52,974 nt of DNA from CTSoil-075 sp964292325 (lineage in GTDB: Bacteria; Bacillota; Negativicutes; DSM-13327): positions 1 through 52,974 of the forward strand of contig CAXYVG010000013.1 of NCBI GenBank assembly GCA_964292325.1, given 5' to 3'. Each line of letters begins with the position of its first letter. Within the stretch, counting starts at the first letter, position 1. Made by a program: the position numbers and the translations under genes. The notes under the pieces were generated by a model, which was given only the letters and a program-made list of their open reading frames with translations, made no database searches and had not been told where the DNA came from. This document shows positions 1 through 9,238 of this stretch, one piece after another.

Positions 1-1442
1 CTATCAATATTAATTCCTGCGTTTCCTAAAACCATACCAACCTTACCAATGATTCCTGGACGATTGATATGCGGTCCAACAATTAACCATCCCTTAGGCT
101 CAACATCTACGCGATATTCATCGATCATAACAATACGGCCTTCCGTGCGACCAAATAAAGTTCCAGCTACCACATGACTCTTTTTATCAGTATGCACAGT
201 CACGGTAATCAAGTTCGCAAAGTTAGCGGTATCTTTACTTTTCATTTCCTTGATTTTTATGCCCCGTGATTTAGCGATTCCTGGAGCGTTTACATAATTA
301 ATGCGCTCTGTCAAAATCGAGTTTAACAATCCTTTAATTACTGCAGTGGTTAGCATCTTGCTATCGACTTCACTAATCTCGCCATTATATGCAATGTCTA
401 CACCATTAATGCGCCCTTCAGCCAAATGAATCGCCAAGCAACCCATTTTTTCTGCTAAAGTGAAGTAAGGACGAATGACCTCTAATACATGCGGTTGTAT
501 AGCAGTCATATTCACAGCAGTCGCAATTGGTTCACCCTTAAGTACTGCAATGATACCTTCTGCCACATCTACAGCTACTCCGACTTGTGCCTCTGCAGTA
601 GAAGCCCCTAAATGTGGAGTTACAATAATTTTATCAAGCTTTAGTAATGGATTTTCAGGATCAACTGGTTCTTTTTCAAATACGTCAATTGCTGCTCCTG
701 CTACAATCCCTTGCTCAACAGCCTCTGCTAACTCTTTTTCATTGATAACACCACCGCGAGCACAGTTCACGATCCGTACGCCTGGTTTCATTTTAGCAAA
801 AGACTCTTTGTTTAACAGATTTTTCGTTTCTGGTGTTTTAGGTAAATGCAGTGTAATAAAGTCCGCTACTGGGAAAATTTCAGCAAGTTCTACTAATTTG
901 ATTCCCATAGCCTCTGCTTGTTCTGCACCAATGAACGGATCATATGCTACAATGTTCATTTCCATTGCAAGCGCTCGTTTTGCAACGCCACTACCAATAC
1001 GTCCTAGTCCAAGAATCCCAAGAGTCTTACCTCTCATTTCAACACCCATCATTTTGCTACGTAACCATTTTCCATCTTTCAAGCTAGCATGAGCTTGAGG
1101 AACATTACGAGCTAATGCTAGCATCATAGCCATTGTATGTTCTGTTGCAGCTACCGTATTGCCTTCAGGTGCATTGAGTACAATAATACCTTTTTTAGTT
1201 GCTTCTGCTACATCGATATTATCAACGCCAACACCAGCTCTACCAATTACTTTTAAGTGCGCAGCTACATCAAGTACTGCTTTTGTAACTTTTGTTTCAC
1301 TGCGTACCACCAATGCATCATATTCAGGAATAATGCGAATTAATTCTTCTGGTGGTAGTCCGGTTTTTACATCTACCTCATACTCTTTTTGTAATAAAGC
1401 CACACCTTTTTCTGAAACTGGATCACTCACTAAAACTCTCAT
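1..1442 (-). CDS. serA: D-3-phosphoglycerate dehydrogenase, 3' end cut by the window
   Basis: This enzyme oxidises 3-phosphoglycerate to 3-phosphohydroxypyruvate, the first step of serine synthesis. About 480 codons are present; the family's long form has roughly 525, so only the end of the C-terminal ACT domain lies outside the window. The start ATG (1440-1442) has a GGAGGG ribosome-binding site seven bases upstream and the protein begins MRVLVSDPVSEKG. The Rossmann motif GLGRIG is at residues 145-150, followed further on by the substrate-site block CARGGVINEKEL and the IVTPHLGAST region with the catalytic histidine. A serine T-box leader lies directly upstream, which fits regulation by uncharged tRNA-Ser. 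I read this frame from the sequence itself; the shorter open frames on the opposite strand are shadows of it. Confidence 0.96.
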   Translation of the reverse strand, partial: MRVLVSDPVSEKGVALLQKEYEVDVKTGLPPEELIRIIPEYDALVVRSETKVTKAVLDVAAHLKVIGRAGVGVDNIDVAEATKKGIIVLNAPEGNTVAATEHTMAMMLALARNVPQAHASLKDGKWLRSKMMGVEMRGKTLGILGLGRIGSGVAKRALAMEMNIVAYDPFIGAEQAEAMGIKLVELAEIFPVADFITLHLPKTPETKNLLNKESFAKMKPGVRIVNCARGGVINEKELAEAVEQGIVAGAAIDVFEKEPVDPENPLLKLDKIIVTPHLGASTAEAQVGVAVDVAEGIIAVLKGEPIATAVNMTAIQPHVLEVIRPYFTLAEKMGCLAIHLAEGRINGVDIAYNGEISEVDSKMLTTAVIKGLLNSILTERINYVNAPGIAKSRGIKIKEMKSKDTANFANLITVTVHTDKKSHVVAGTLFGRTEGRIVMIDEYRVDVEPKGWLIVGPHINRPGIIGKVGMVLGNAGINID

Positions 1443-1511
1443 AATAACCCTCCATTTAATTAATAAAATATACAACTTGCATCATAAACCAATATAGTAT
1501 CCCCATTTTGG

Positions 1512-1770
1512 GAGAAAAAAAAATAAAAACCCCCATCCCACTAAAGGGACGAGAGTTATTCCCGCGTTGCCACCCAAATTGCCTATACGGCCAACTTTAG
1601 CCGCTATATCGGGCGGAACCCGTCTTAATTCATCATCAGACACTCAAGGGCGGAACTAACTATCAAAATGACCGACTCACACCAACTATCGGCTCTCTGC
1701 ACATTTCAAATACTTAACTTCCCTATCATCATGTTCAAATATTAACATACATTTATTATATTTTATCTTT
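1512..1770 (-). promoter_or_regulatory. T-box riboswitch leader of serA, probable serine specifier
   Basis: Read on the minus strand, the leader contains the T-box core TTTGGGTGGCAACGCGGG (about 1561-1578). It is followed by a terminator hairpin whose arms GTCCC and GGGAT (1530-1551) precede a long U-tract at 1512-1529. Upstream is a Stem I-like segment with an AGAGAG block, a CCGAT/GTCGG distal stem and a specifier-like bulge. The best specifier triplet is UCC at 1654-1652, followed by a purine (G) as is usual after a specifier. UCC is a serine codon, which matches the downstream serA gene. The T-box class is clear from the conserved core; the specifier assignment is my reading of the fold. 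Confidence 0.93.
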
Positions 1771-1858
1771 CAAATAAAGTCAAGTGTATTTTTAGGGAAA
1801 ACATTTTCGTTTAAAATTCTATTATTATCTCTTTTTTTGCATCAACTGTAAAGAGCCC

Positions 1859-1886
1859 TTGCAAATCCAAGATATATAGCTATATT
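1859..1886 (+). promoter_or_regulatory. Probable sigma-A promoter of the flavin reductase-like gene
   Basis: TTGCAA (1859-1864) and TATATT (1881-1886) are spaced by 16 bases and lie about 85 bases before the start codon at 1973. This is a consensus match only. Confidence 0.45.
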
Positions 1887-1972
1887 TTACCTATCTAACA
1901 GGAAAAATGAATTTAAACAAGAATTATAGAGCAATATACAAATACATCTTAATTTTATAGGAGGTCCAAATA

Positions 1973-2476
1973 ATGAGTAAAGAAGTCGCATATAACCAAT
2001 ATGCCAATGAATTAACAGAAATCCTCTCCAAAGGTGCTTTCCTAACAACTATGGTTGATGGTTGTATTAATACCATGACAATTGCGTGGGGTAGCATTGG
2101 CTTTATGTGGGGTAAACCCGTATTTATGGCAATGGTCAGACCATCACGTTTTACTTATGAGTGTATTGAAAAAAGCAATGAATTTACCATCAGCATTCCT
2201 TTTAAAGATATGAGCGAAGCACTTAGCATTTGCGGTTCAAAATCTGGTCGTAGTACTGATAAATTAGCAGAGGCGAAATTATCCACTGTGGCTGGCAAAA
2301 AAATTTCCACACCGGTGATCGCTGATTGCGGTCTACATTATGAATGCAAAGTTGTTTATAAACAAAAAATGATACCCGAACAATTAGTAACTGATTTGCA
2401 GGACAAATGGTACGGTGATGGAGATTACCACACTTTATATTTCGCCGAAATACTCGCTACCTACATCGATGAGTAA
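1973..2476 (+). CDS. Flavin reductase-like, FMN-binding split-barrel protein
   Basis: This 167-residue protein has the layout of the flavin reductase-like (DIM6/NTAB) family. An N-terminal strand region with GAFLTT and NTMTIAWGSIGFMWGKP is followed by the RPSRFTYECIEKSNEFTISIP block typical of FMN binding, and then by a CGSKSGR segment. Such proteins bind FMN as small dimers and act as NAD(P)H:flavin oxidoreductases or as flavin-binding redox proteins; the substrate cannot be told from sequence. The start has an AGGAGGTCC ribosome-binding site at about 1960. The gene stands alone on the plus strand between the serA leader and a convergent DUF2225 gene, and ends before a strong hairpin terminator. 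Confidence 0.85.
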   Translation: MSKEVAYNQYANELTEILSKGAFLTTMVDGCINTMTIAWGSIGFMWGKPVFMAMVRPSRFTYECIEKSNEFTISIPFKDMSEALSICGSKSGRSTDKLAEAKLSTVAGKKISTPVIADCGLHYECKVVYKQKMIPEQLVTDLQDKWYGDGDYHTLYFAEILATYIDE

Positions 2477-2525
2477 AGAGCGCTTTGCTCTATAATCATT
2501 ACGTTTTTCGTTCATTATATATCAG

Positions 2526-2570
2526 AAATGGCTTGGCAATCTATGTATTGCCAAGCCATTTTTTGTCTTT
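2526..2570 (+). terminator. Intrinsic terminator after the flavin reductase-like gene
   Basis: A perfect 15-bp stem (2526-2540 with 2547-2561) and a six-base loop are followed on the plus strand by TTTTTTGTCTTT. The stem could also stop the convergent minus-strand gene ending at 2587, although the U-run on that side is short. Confidence 0.85.
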
Positions 2571-2586
2571 GTTCATTATGTATTGA

Positions 2587-3279
2587 TTACACTTTGCTAT
2601 TTCCTCGAATTTCCTGCCAAAGGTCACGGGCCAAATCTGCAATTTTTCTCTCAATTTTCGCCAAAGGACTCGATACGATTCTGCTAAGATACAAAACTGC
2701 TTTCTCACTTTCACCTGTACGTTGCAGCAGATCCGCAATAATATACATGACCGTCAATTCGGATAAATTATCAATTGGCGTCGTTTCTTTCTCCAATGCC
2801 AGTTCATAAGACTCACGTGCCTTAGCCAGTATTTTTTGTTCTTCATCAAGCTCTTGCCCCTCACGATATAACCAGCCAAGTCGTAAATAGAGTGCCGCTA
2901 GTTTACTAGCTTTAGATTCCAGTAACTCAGCATAAAAAATAGCCAATTTATAAGATACAATCGCCTGCTCTCTGGTTCTTATACCACATAAATTTACCTT
3001 TATTTCTCTACTTTCTAAAAACTTTTGTATTTTAGTTATTGAGACTGGCATAATATTAGTAAACTCTGTGTCGCGTGCAGCATAACCGCAATGTGGGCAA
3101 ACCCATATGGTATAATAATAGGGATTTACATCTTTATAATAAGCACAAAAATCAGAGTCCTGCTTAATAAGAGATAAACGTGAGCGTACACGAATTACTT
3201 CAAATTTTTGCTCACATACTGAGCATTGTTTTTCTACAGAATATAAAGCATCAGCCAATATTTTTTCCTCCATCCACAC
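2587..3279 (-). CDS. DUF2225 family protein with two CxxC motifs
   Basis: The protein has about 230 residues and fits the DUF2225 family, whose function is not known. The N-terminal half carries two CxxC pairs, CSVCEQKF and CPHCGYAARD, separated by the family signature DFCAYYKDVNPYYYTIWV; together these look like a zinc-binding unit. The C-terminal half is helical and TPR-like, with ALYLRLGWLYREGQELDEEQ and a second helical repeat around YIIADLLQRTGESEKAV. The first start is a GTG at 3277-3279 with AAGG upstream; an ATG two codons later (3273) is an alternative. It has no close partner gene: its promoter must lie in the short gap after cydC (stop at 3315). Confidence 0.8.
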   Translation of the reverse strand: MWMEEKILADALYSVEKQCSVCEQKFEVIRVRSRLSLIKQDSDFCAYYKDVNPYYYTIWVCPHCGYAARDTEFTNIMPVSITKIQKFLESREIKVNLCGIRTREQAIVSYKLAIFYAELLESKASKLAALYLRLGWLYREGQELDEEQKILAKARESYELALEKETTPIDNLSELTVMYIIADLLQRTGESEKAVLYLSRIVSSPLAKIERKIADLARDLWQEIRGNSKV

Positions 3280-3314
3280 CAGAAAGCCTTCGCATATTTA
3301 CTTTTTATATAATA

Positions 3315-5039
3315 TTATAACACATTATGTTGCAAACTCCATAACTTATAAAACAGCTGTTTATTGGTTAATAACTCATTTAGTCGTCCTTGCTCAATAA
3401 TAGTACCCGAATCCATTACTATAATCTCATCCATGGTTTCAAGACCCGTTAGGCGGTGTGTAATCATGATGGTAGTACGCTCAATCATCATTTTTTCGAT
3501 TGTCTTCATTATGGATTGTTCTGTTATCGCATCGAGTCCAACCGTCGGTTCATCCAAAATCAGTATGGGGGCATTTTTGAGCAGTGCCCTAGCAATTGCA
3601 ATACGTTGACGTTCTCCTCCTGACAAGGCATAACCATTCTGCCCCACCATCGTATCATAACCTTGAGGCAACCGTGTAATAAATGCATTTAGTTCTGCAT
3701 CCAATGTAGCTTGATGAAATTGCTGTTCACTAGCATCCGGTTTAGCCAGTAAAATATTGTCGCGAATACTGGCATTGAATAAATGCGTTTGCTGTGATAC
3801 CACTCCAAATAGAGCACGCAACCTTTCGTCATTATAATTTTTAAATTCATGTGCACCTAATCGTATCGAACCTTGCTTATAATCCCAAAATCGCAAAAAT
3901 AAATAAAATAAAGTACTTTTACCCGCACCACTAGGGCCGACAATCGCGACTTTTTTACCCGTATCAATAGTAAAAGAAATATTGTTTAGAACTGGTGCTC
4001 CTTGCGGTTCATACTGAAAGCTGAGATTTTGAACTGTAATACTTAGATCCATACTATTGACAGCTTCATCACCCTTACCAATAGCAGGTTCGGTATCTAC
4101 AATGAAAAATAATCGTTTGGCAGCAGCCATACTTTCCTTTACATAGTACATTACAATAGGCAAGGGTAATACGGCTTCAAAACTACTTTGCACCGTTAGA
4201 ACCATCACAGCCAAATATACACCGGCAAGTTGCCCCCTCTGCACTAATAAAATAGCAAAATACAATATGAACCACACAGCACCATTTACAACCAATAAAC
4301 CCAGTGCATCAGTGAGACCAGAATACTTTGATACTATACTTTGCAATCTTGCAATTCGCTGATTGATTACATTGACGTGCTCTACCTGACGATCTTTTTG
4401 GGCAAAAGCTGATATTTCCACAATCCCGGTTATGCTATCCACTAGCTGCCCACGCAATTCACTTTTGGCAGCAACTAATTCATGAGCCGTATTTTTTTGT
4501 ATCATCTGCAAAAAAATCGGTAGCACTAAACCAATGAGCGCAAAAGACACGATCACTACATAAACAAAATTCATACTATAATTGCCTAGAAATAAACAAA
4601 CAGCACTTGCTATAACCACTGCTATAACCGGTGGCGATAGAACTCTAAGGTAGAATTCTTTTAGCGTTTCTACATCACTCACAATAGCACTAAACAATTC
4701 TCCACTTTGCCACTCCATCAATCGAGCAGGAGCTAATTTCTCTAGCCTCTTATAAAACCACACACGGACTGTACCAAGCAAGCGAAATGTAACATCATGA
4801 GAAATATAGCGCTCTATATAACGAAAAATAGCTCGCGAAATACCAAAAAATCGCACCCCTACAATCGCAACCGATAATTCTGTAATAGACGGATGCAAGG
4901 CGGCGCTGGAAATAAGATAAGCGGAAACTGCTAATAATCCTATATTACTGCCGATCGTTAGGCATCCAAAAAACATCGCGAGTATCATTGTTTTCCAAGT
5001 GGAACCCATTATATGTAGCAAACGACTAAAAATATTCAT
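3315..5039 (-). CDS. cydC: Cysteine/glutathione-type ABC exporter subunit CydC
   Basis: This is the second half of the heterodimeric CydDC ABC exporter needed for cytochrome bd assembly. In E. coli the pair is linked to thiol export and haem handling. The 574-residue protein has an N-terminal membrane domain of about 310 residues with six predicted helices and a C-terminal ATPase. Walker A is GPSGAGKST, the signature is ALSGGERQRIAIARA, and Walker B is ILILDEPTVGLD, followed by an H-loop in MITHRLTG. The start ATG overlaps the cydD stop by four bases (ATGA) with GAGGTG upstream, so the two are translationally coupled. It is the last gene of the cyd operon. Confidence 0.93.
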   Translation of the reverse strand: MNIFSRLLHIMGSTWKTMILAMFFGCLTIGSNIGLLAVSAYLISSAALHPSITELSVAIVGVRFFGISRAIFRYIERYISHDVTFRLLGTVRVWFYKRLEKLAPARLMEWQSGELFSAIVSDVETLKEFYLRVLSPPVIAVVIASAVCLFLGNYSMNFVYVVIVSFALIGLVLPIFLQMIQKNTAHELVAAKSELRGQLVDSITGIVEISAFAQKDRQVEHVNVINQRIARLQSIVSKYSGLTDALGLLVVNGAVWFILYFAILLVQRGQLAGVYLAVMVLTVQSSFEAVLPLPIVMYYVKESMAAAKRLFFIVDTEPAIGKGDEAVNSMDLSITVQNLSFQYEPQGAPVLNNISFTIDTGKKVAIVGPSGAGKSTLFYLFLRFWDYKQGSIRLGAHEFKNYNDERLRALFGVVSQQTHLFNASIRDNILLAKPDASEQQFHQATLDAELNAFITRLPQGYDTMVGQNGYALSGGERQRIAIARALLKNAPILILDEPTVGLDAITEQSIMKTIEKMMIERTTIMITHRLTGLETMDEIIVMDSGTIIEQGRLNELLTNKQLFYKLWSLQHNVL

Positions 5040-6757
5040 GATACACCTCTAAAAGCAGTGACCAATTGATAATAGTGACCTTTTTGATTCATTAATTCAT
5101 TATGCTTTCCACTTTCCATTATTCTGCCTTTGTCAAATACTACAATCGAATCGGCATGATATACCGTGGTTAGGCGATGAGCAATAATGAGTACTGTCCG
5201 CCCGATTTTAAGTCTTTCTAATGCTTCCTCAATGACTCCCTCCGTATAAGGATCAAGTCCCGCTGTTGCTTCATCTAATAATAGAAAGGGAGCGTCCTGC
5301 AGAAAAGCCCTAGCAATCGCCAAACGTTTCCCCTGTCCACCACTAAGCCCTTGCCCACCTTCTCCCACTACTGTATCATACCCTTGCGGCAACGTCATAA
5401 TGAAGTCATGAGCACCAGCATTTTTAGCAGCTACGATTACTTCAGATAACGGGGCATGTTCTTTACCTAGCCTTATATTATCGGCTACCGAACGATAATA
5501 TAGGTGAGGTGCTTGGGGCACAAAAGCCACATGCGCTAGCCAATCAGATGATTTTAGTTCAGATAAACATTGCCCATTAATATAAATCTTCCCTGCGTCT
5601 GGAATCATAAAATTTAATAATAAGCTAGCCAGTGTACTTTTTCCCGAACCACTCGCTCCCACTAATGCTACTTGTTGCCCAGGTTTTATTTCCAAGGAAA
5701 TACCTTGCAAGGCAGGACGTGTACCTTTTTCGTAGGCATAATACACGTTTTCAAAGACAATTCCTACCTCACTTTGCCACGAAAAGGACTTTGTACCATT
5801 ATGACTCTGCGTCAACGATAATATAGAAAAAATACGTTCAGCAGCAGCTACACCGGCCATTCCAGCATGAAAATGAGTACCTAACTGACGTAAAGGCGAG
5901 TAAAACTCAGGAGCCAATAATAACAGAAAGAAAGCCTCCGTAAAATCCATTTTAAAATATAATAATTTCAAACCAATGGAAACAGCAACCAAAGCAGTGC
6001 TAATGGTTGCGATTAATTCTAAAACTAAAGCTGACAGAAAAGCGACTTTCAATACACTGAGAGTCGTATCACGGAACTCGTTACTCATACGGGCAATCAC
6101 CTGTATTTGTTCTATGCTACGACCAAAAACTTTGAGAATGGTCAAGCCTTGTAATACATCTAAGAAATGTGCACTCAGCCGCGATAACGTATCCCACTGC
6201 TTTTTATTAAGTTTCTCAGCCATACGACCAATGAGAATCATAAAGACCGGAATCAGTGGTGCTGTTATCATAAAAATAACCGAAGTACCAATATCAACAG
6301 GAAATGTCCATGTTAAAATAGCTAACGGTACTAACACTGCGGTAAACAATTGTGGTAAAAACTTGGCAAAGTAAGGCTCTAAATTTTCGATACCGTCCAC
6401 TAATACATTTACCAGTTCTCCTGTTTGCTGACCTATCACATAAATAGGTCCCAAATCCAGTATCCGCTCGAGAACACACTGCCGGATGTCATTTTTGATA
6501 CGGGCAGCCAGGGCATGAGCTGTCACTTCTATAAGCCATATTATTACGCTACGCAAAATCATAATAAAAGCTAACATTTGCATCCAGGGCCAAACTGCTG
6601 GCAAATCCATTGCGGACAAAAATACGCCATTAATAATACTGGCTAAATAATTAGCCTGAAAGACAACCAATAATCCAGCGCAAACTCCTAACCCAATCAA
6701 TAGCGAAAATTGCTGCTTGTGTTTTTTCATTTCTTGCATTAGACGTTTATCAAACAT
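5036..6757 (-). CDS. cydD: Cysteine/glutathione-type ABC exporter subunit CydD
   Basis: This 573-residue ABC half-transporter is the partner of CydC. The membrane domain (about residues 1-320) precedes the ATPase domain with Walker A GASGSGKST, signature GLSGGQGKRLAIARA and Walker B FLLLDEATAGLD. Its assignment as CydD rather than another exporter comes from the order cydA-cydB-cydD-cydC and the coupled neighbour. The start has AGGAG seven bases upstream. A perfect 16-bp stem-loop (6782-6821) lies in the 91-base gap after cydB, so cydDC may be expressed at a different level from cydAB. Confidence 0.92.
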   Translation of the reverse strand: MFDKRLMQEMKKHKQQFSLLIGLGVCAGLLVVFQANYLASIINGVFLSAMDLPAVWPWMQMLAFIMILRSVIIWLIEVTAHALAARIKNDIRQCVLERILDLGPIYVIGQQTGELVNVLVDGIENLEPYFAKFLPQLFTAVLVPLAILTWTFPVDIGTSVIFMITAPLIPVFMILIGRMAEKLNKKQWDTLSRLSAHFLDVLQGLTILKVFGRSIEQIQVIARMSNEFRDTTLSVLKVAFLSALVLELIATISTALVAVSIGLKLLYFKMDFTEAFFLLLLAPEFYSPLRQLGTHFHAGMAGVAAAERIFSILSLTQSHNGTKSFSWQSEVGIVFENVYYAYEKGTRPALQGISLEIKPGQQVALVGASGSGKSTLASLLLNFMIPDAGKIYINGQCLSELKSSDWLAHVAFVPQAPHLYYRSVADNIRLGKEHAPLSEVIVAAKNAGAHDFIMTLPQGYDTVVGEGGQGLSGGQGKRLAIARAFLQDAPFLLLDEATAGLDPYTEGVIEEALERLKIGRTVLIIAHRLTTVYHADSIVVFDKGRIMESGKHNELMNQKGHYYQLVTAFRGVS

Positions 6758-6781
6758 AATAGCGCTCCTATCTTCCTTATC

Positions 6782-6821
6782 GAAATAGACTCGTTCAACA
6801 AAAGCTGAACGAGTCTATTTC
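6782..6821 (-). other. Intercistronic stem-loop between cydB and cydD
   Basis: A perfect 16-bp inverted repeat (6782-6797 and 6806-6821) encloses an eight-base loop. On the minus strand no U-run follows, so it is not a standard terminator; it could protect or process the mRNA. Its core (actcgttca...tgaac) resembles the first hairpin of element C at 47091-47113. Confidence 0.75.
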
Positions 6822-6848
6822 AATATATAGCATGTCTCTTTTTATTTC

Positions 6849-7853
6849 CTAATACTCCAAATCCTTTGCCGTAACACGTTTTCTAAAGATCCAATATGTC
6901 CATCCTTGATATGCAAGAACAATAGGTACTAACACAATCGCAGCATATGTCATGATAGTTAAGGTATAAGCACTTGACGATGCATTATAAATAGTCAAAC
7001 TCCAAGCTGGATCGAGGCTAGATACCATAATTCTCGGGAATAACCCACTAAAAAATGCCAGTGTAGTAAAGACAATTGCCAAACCACTCATCGCAAAAGC
7101 CCAACCACTTTTTTGCATCCAGATTAAAATATATGATAAAACAAATACTACAACTGCCCCCCACAAAGCGATACTTGCGAGCGAACTCTTAAATAAATCA
7201 GTATTCGTATACGTCAGTCCAACTAAAGCCAAAAACGCTACTGCTGCGATAACGCCTACAACCGTCGCAACTTTCCGAGCGCGAGCAATCAATTCACCTT
7301 CTACTTTCAAAGTTAAAAACAGTGCTCCATGAAACAAAAATACTAGTAAAAAGGCGACTCCCCCGATTAAAGTATAAGGAGTTAATAGGTCAAAGAACGT
7401 ACCTGCATACTGCATTTTCACATTAATCGGTACACCCTTAATTAAATTAGTAACAGCTACCCCCCACAAAAGAGCAGGTATCGCACTACCAATAAAAATC
7501 ATCCAATCCCAAGTACTACGCCATGCAGGATTTTCATCTTTACTGCGAAATTCAAAAGCCACAGCTCTTACGATCAAAGCCATAAGCATCAGAAATAGAG
7601 CCATATAAAAACCGCTAAACATCGTGGCATATACATGAGGAAATGCGGCAAACAAAGCTCCCCCCGCTGTAATCATCCATACCTCATTACCATCCCAGAC
7701 AGGACCAATCGAATTGATAATAATCCGGCGCTGCACATCATTTTTCCCTAAAAACGGTAGTAGCATGCCTACACCATAATCAAAACCCTCTAGAAAAAAG
7801 AAGCCTGTAAATAATACACCAACTAATACAAACCATATCGTTGTTAGTTCCAT
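6849..7853 (-). CDS. cydB: Cytochrome bd ubiquinol oxidase subunit II
   Basis: Subunit II of the cytochrome bd quinol oxidase, an inner-membrane complex that reduces oxygen to water. The 334-residue protein is strongly hydrophobic, with eight or nine predicted membrane helices. It carries the family N-terminal block FFFLEGFDYGVGMLLP and GPVWDGNEVWMITAGGALFAAFP. The start has AGGAGG eight bases upstream and overlaps the end of cydA by ten bases, so the two subunits are translationally coupled. In an anaerobe such an oxidase usually serves oxygen removal under low oxygen; that role is inferred. Confidence 0.95.
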   Translation of the reverse strand: MELTTIWFVLVGVLFTGFFFLEGFDYGVGMLLPFLGKNDVQRRIIINSIGPVWDGNEVWMITAGGALFAAFPHVYATMFSGFYMALFLMLMALIVRAVAFEFRSKDENPAWRSTWDWMIFIGSAIPALLWGVAVTNLIKGVPINVKMQYAGTFFDLLTPYTLIGGVAFLLVFLFHGALFLTLKVEGELIARARKVATVVGVIAAVAFLALVGLTYTNTDLFKSSLASIALWGAVVVFVLSYILIWMQKSGWAFAMSGLAIVFTTLAFFSGLFPRIMVSSLDPAWSLTIYNASSSAYTLTIMTYAAIVLVPIVLAYQGWTYWIFRKRVTAKDLEY

Positions 7854-9229
7854 AATGTCGCCTCCTTCTTAGCTACCACATGCAAATTGCTCTTGTGGTC
7901 AACAGGTCCTTCGAGGATAAATTTACGAACTAAAAATACAGCAGCGATAGCGAGTATAAAATATAAGATTGTAAAACCGATTAGAGAAATCCAGATTTCA
8001 GTGCTCGTTACATTCGTCGATACCGCTTGGCTTACTTTCTGTAATCCAGATACAATCCAAGGCTGACGTCCACCTTCGGTCAAAATCCACCCTGTCGAAT
8101 TAGCGATATAAGGCATAGGCAGACTCCACAGTAACATTTTCAGTACTACAGAATTCGATTCTAAACGCCCTTTATATAATAATAATATGCTAAGTGCTGA
8201 TATAAATGCCATCCATAATCCTGAAATTACCATCACACGAAAACTCCAGAATGATTGCTTTACAGGTGGAATATAATTACCTGGTCCATACTTCACTTCT
8301 GCTGCAGCCTGCAGTTCCTTAATACCTTTTACCTCACCTTTCATTTCATCATAAATTAACATCGATAGTGCTGCCGGAACAGTGACTTCAAAATTATTGT
8401 GTTGCTTCACCTCATCAGGCGTTGCGACAATGGCAAACGGAGCAGGATTCTCAGTCTCCCATAAGGCTTCCATCGCTGCCATTTTCATCGGTTGGTGTTT
8501 TCCTAAGTATTGCGCTTGCAAATGACCAGTTCCCATAACCAAAACCGTACTGACAAACATACATACTAAACCAGCCTTTATCGAAGTCTGAAATACTGGT
8601 ACATGCCTGCCTTTCAATAAACAATACGCACTAATCGCAGTAATAAAGACGCCTGCAGTTACTAAACCACCTAAGACAGTATGCGGAAATTGACCAAATA
8701 CATAAGGATTGGTAATCACGGCAAAAAAATCAACCATCTCAACTCGTCCATTTTGCAAAGAATATCCTACCGGAGACTGCATAAAAGAATTAGCTACCAA
8801 AATCCAAAATGCTGATAAATTACTACTTAAAGCAACAAGCCAAATACAAAGCAAATGTACCTTTTTCGATAATTTATCCCAGCCAAAAATCCATAATCCT
8901 AAAAAGGTTGACTCCATGAAAAAGGCTGTTAAAGCCTCCATTGCTAATGGAGCACCAAAAATATCCCCCATAAACCGCGAATATTCGGCCCAGTTCATGC
9001 CAAACTGAAACTCCTGCACAATCCCTGTTGCTACCCCCATTGAAAAATTGACAAGAAAGAGTTTCCCCCAAAACTTCGTCATTTTTTTGTATAAATCATT
9101 CCCCGTACGCACATACATGGTTTCCATTATTGCTACTAAAAAAGATAACCCCAGCGTCAGTGGTACAAATAAAAAGTGATACACTGTTGTAATCGCAAAC
9201 TGCCATCGACCTAATAATATTTCATCCAT
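7844..9229 (-). CDS. cydA: Cytochrome bd ubiquinol oxidase subunit I
   Basis: Subunit I binds haems b558, b595 and d and oxidises quinol. The 461-residue length corresponds to the short Q-loop form common in Gram-positive lineages. Visible conserved sites are His18 in TTVYHFLFVPLT, the histidine in QFPHTVLGG, the GHLQAQYL segment and the methionine ligand in FWSFRVMVISG. It follows the Rrf2-type regulator by nine bases and overlaps cydB. Expression is probably driven from the single promoter ahead of the regulator. Confidence 0.96.
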   Translation of the reverse strand: MDEILLGRWQFAITTVYHFLFVPLTLGLSFLVAIMETMYVRTGNDLYKKMTKFWGKLFLVNFSMGVATGIVQEFQFGMNWAEYSRFMGDIFGAPLAMEALTAFFMESTFLGLWIFGWDKLSKKVHLLCIWLVALSSNLSAFWILVANSFMQSPVGYSLQNGRVEMVDFFAVITNPYVFGQFPHTVLGGLVTAGVFITAISAYCLLKGRHVPVFQTSIKAGLVCMFVSTVLVMGTGHLQAQYLGKHQPMKMAAMEALWETENPAPFAIVATPDEVKQHNNFEVTVPAALSMLIYDEMKGEVKGIKELQAAAEVKYGPGNYIPPVKQSFWSFRVMVISGLWMAFISALSILLLYKGRLESNSVVLKMLLWSLPMPYIANSTGWILTEGGRQPWIVSGLQKVSQAVSTNVTSTEIWISLIGFTILYFILAIAAVFLVRKFILEGPVDHKSNLHVVAKKEATLWN

Positions 9230-9238
9230 ACTCTTCTC

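Noticed and set aside
475..1497. Plus-strand open frames of 205 and 112 codons over the serA region
   Set aside because: They lie opposite a continuous minus-strand serA frame with all family motifs; composition and content are those of an antisense shadow.
3315..6757. CydDC as a general multidrug or peptide exporter
   Set aside because: The fixed order with cydA and cydB behind one promoter makes the cytochrome bd assembly exporter far more likely.
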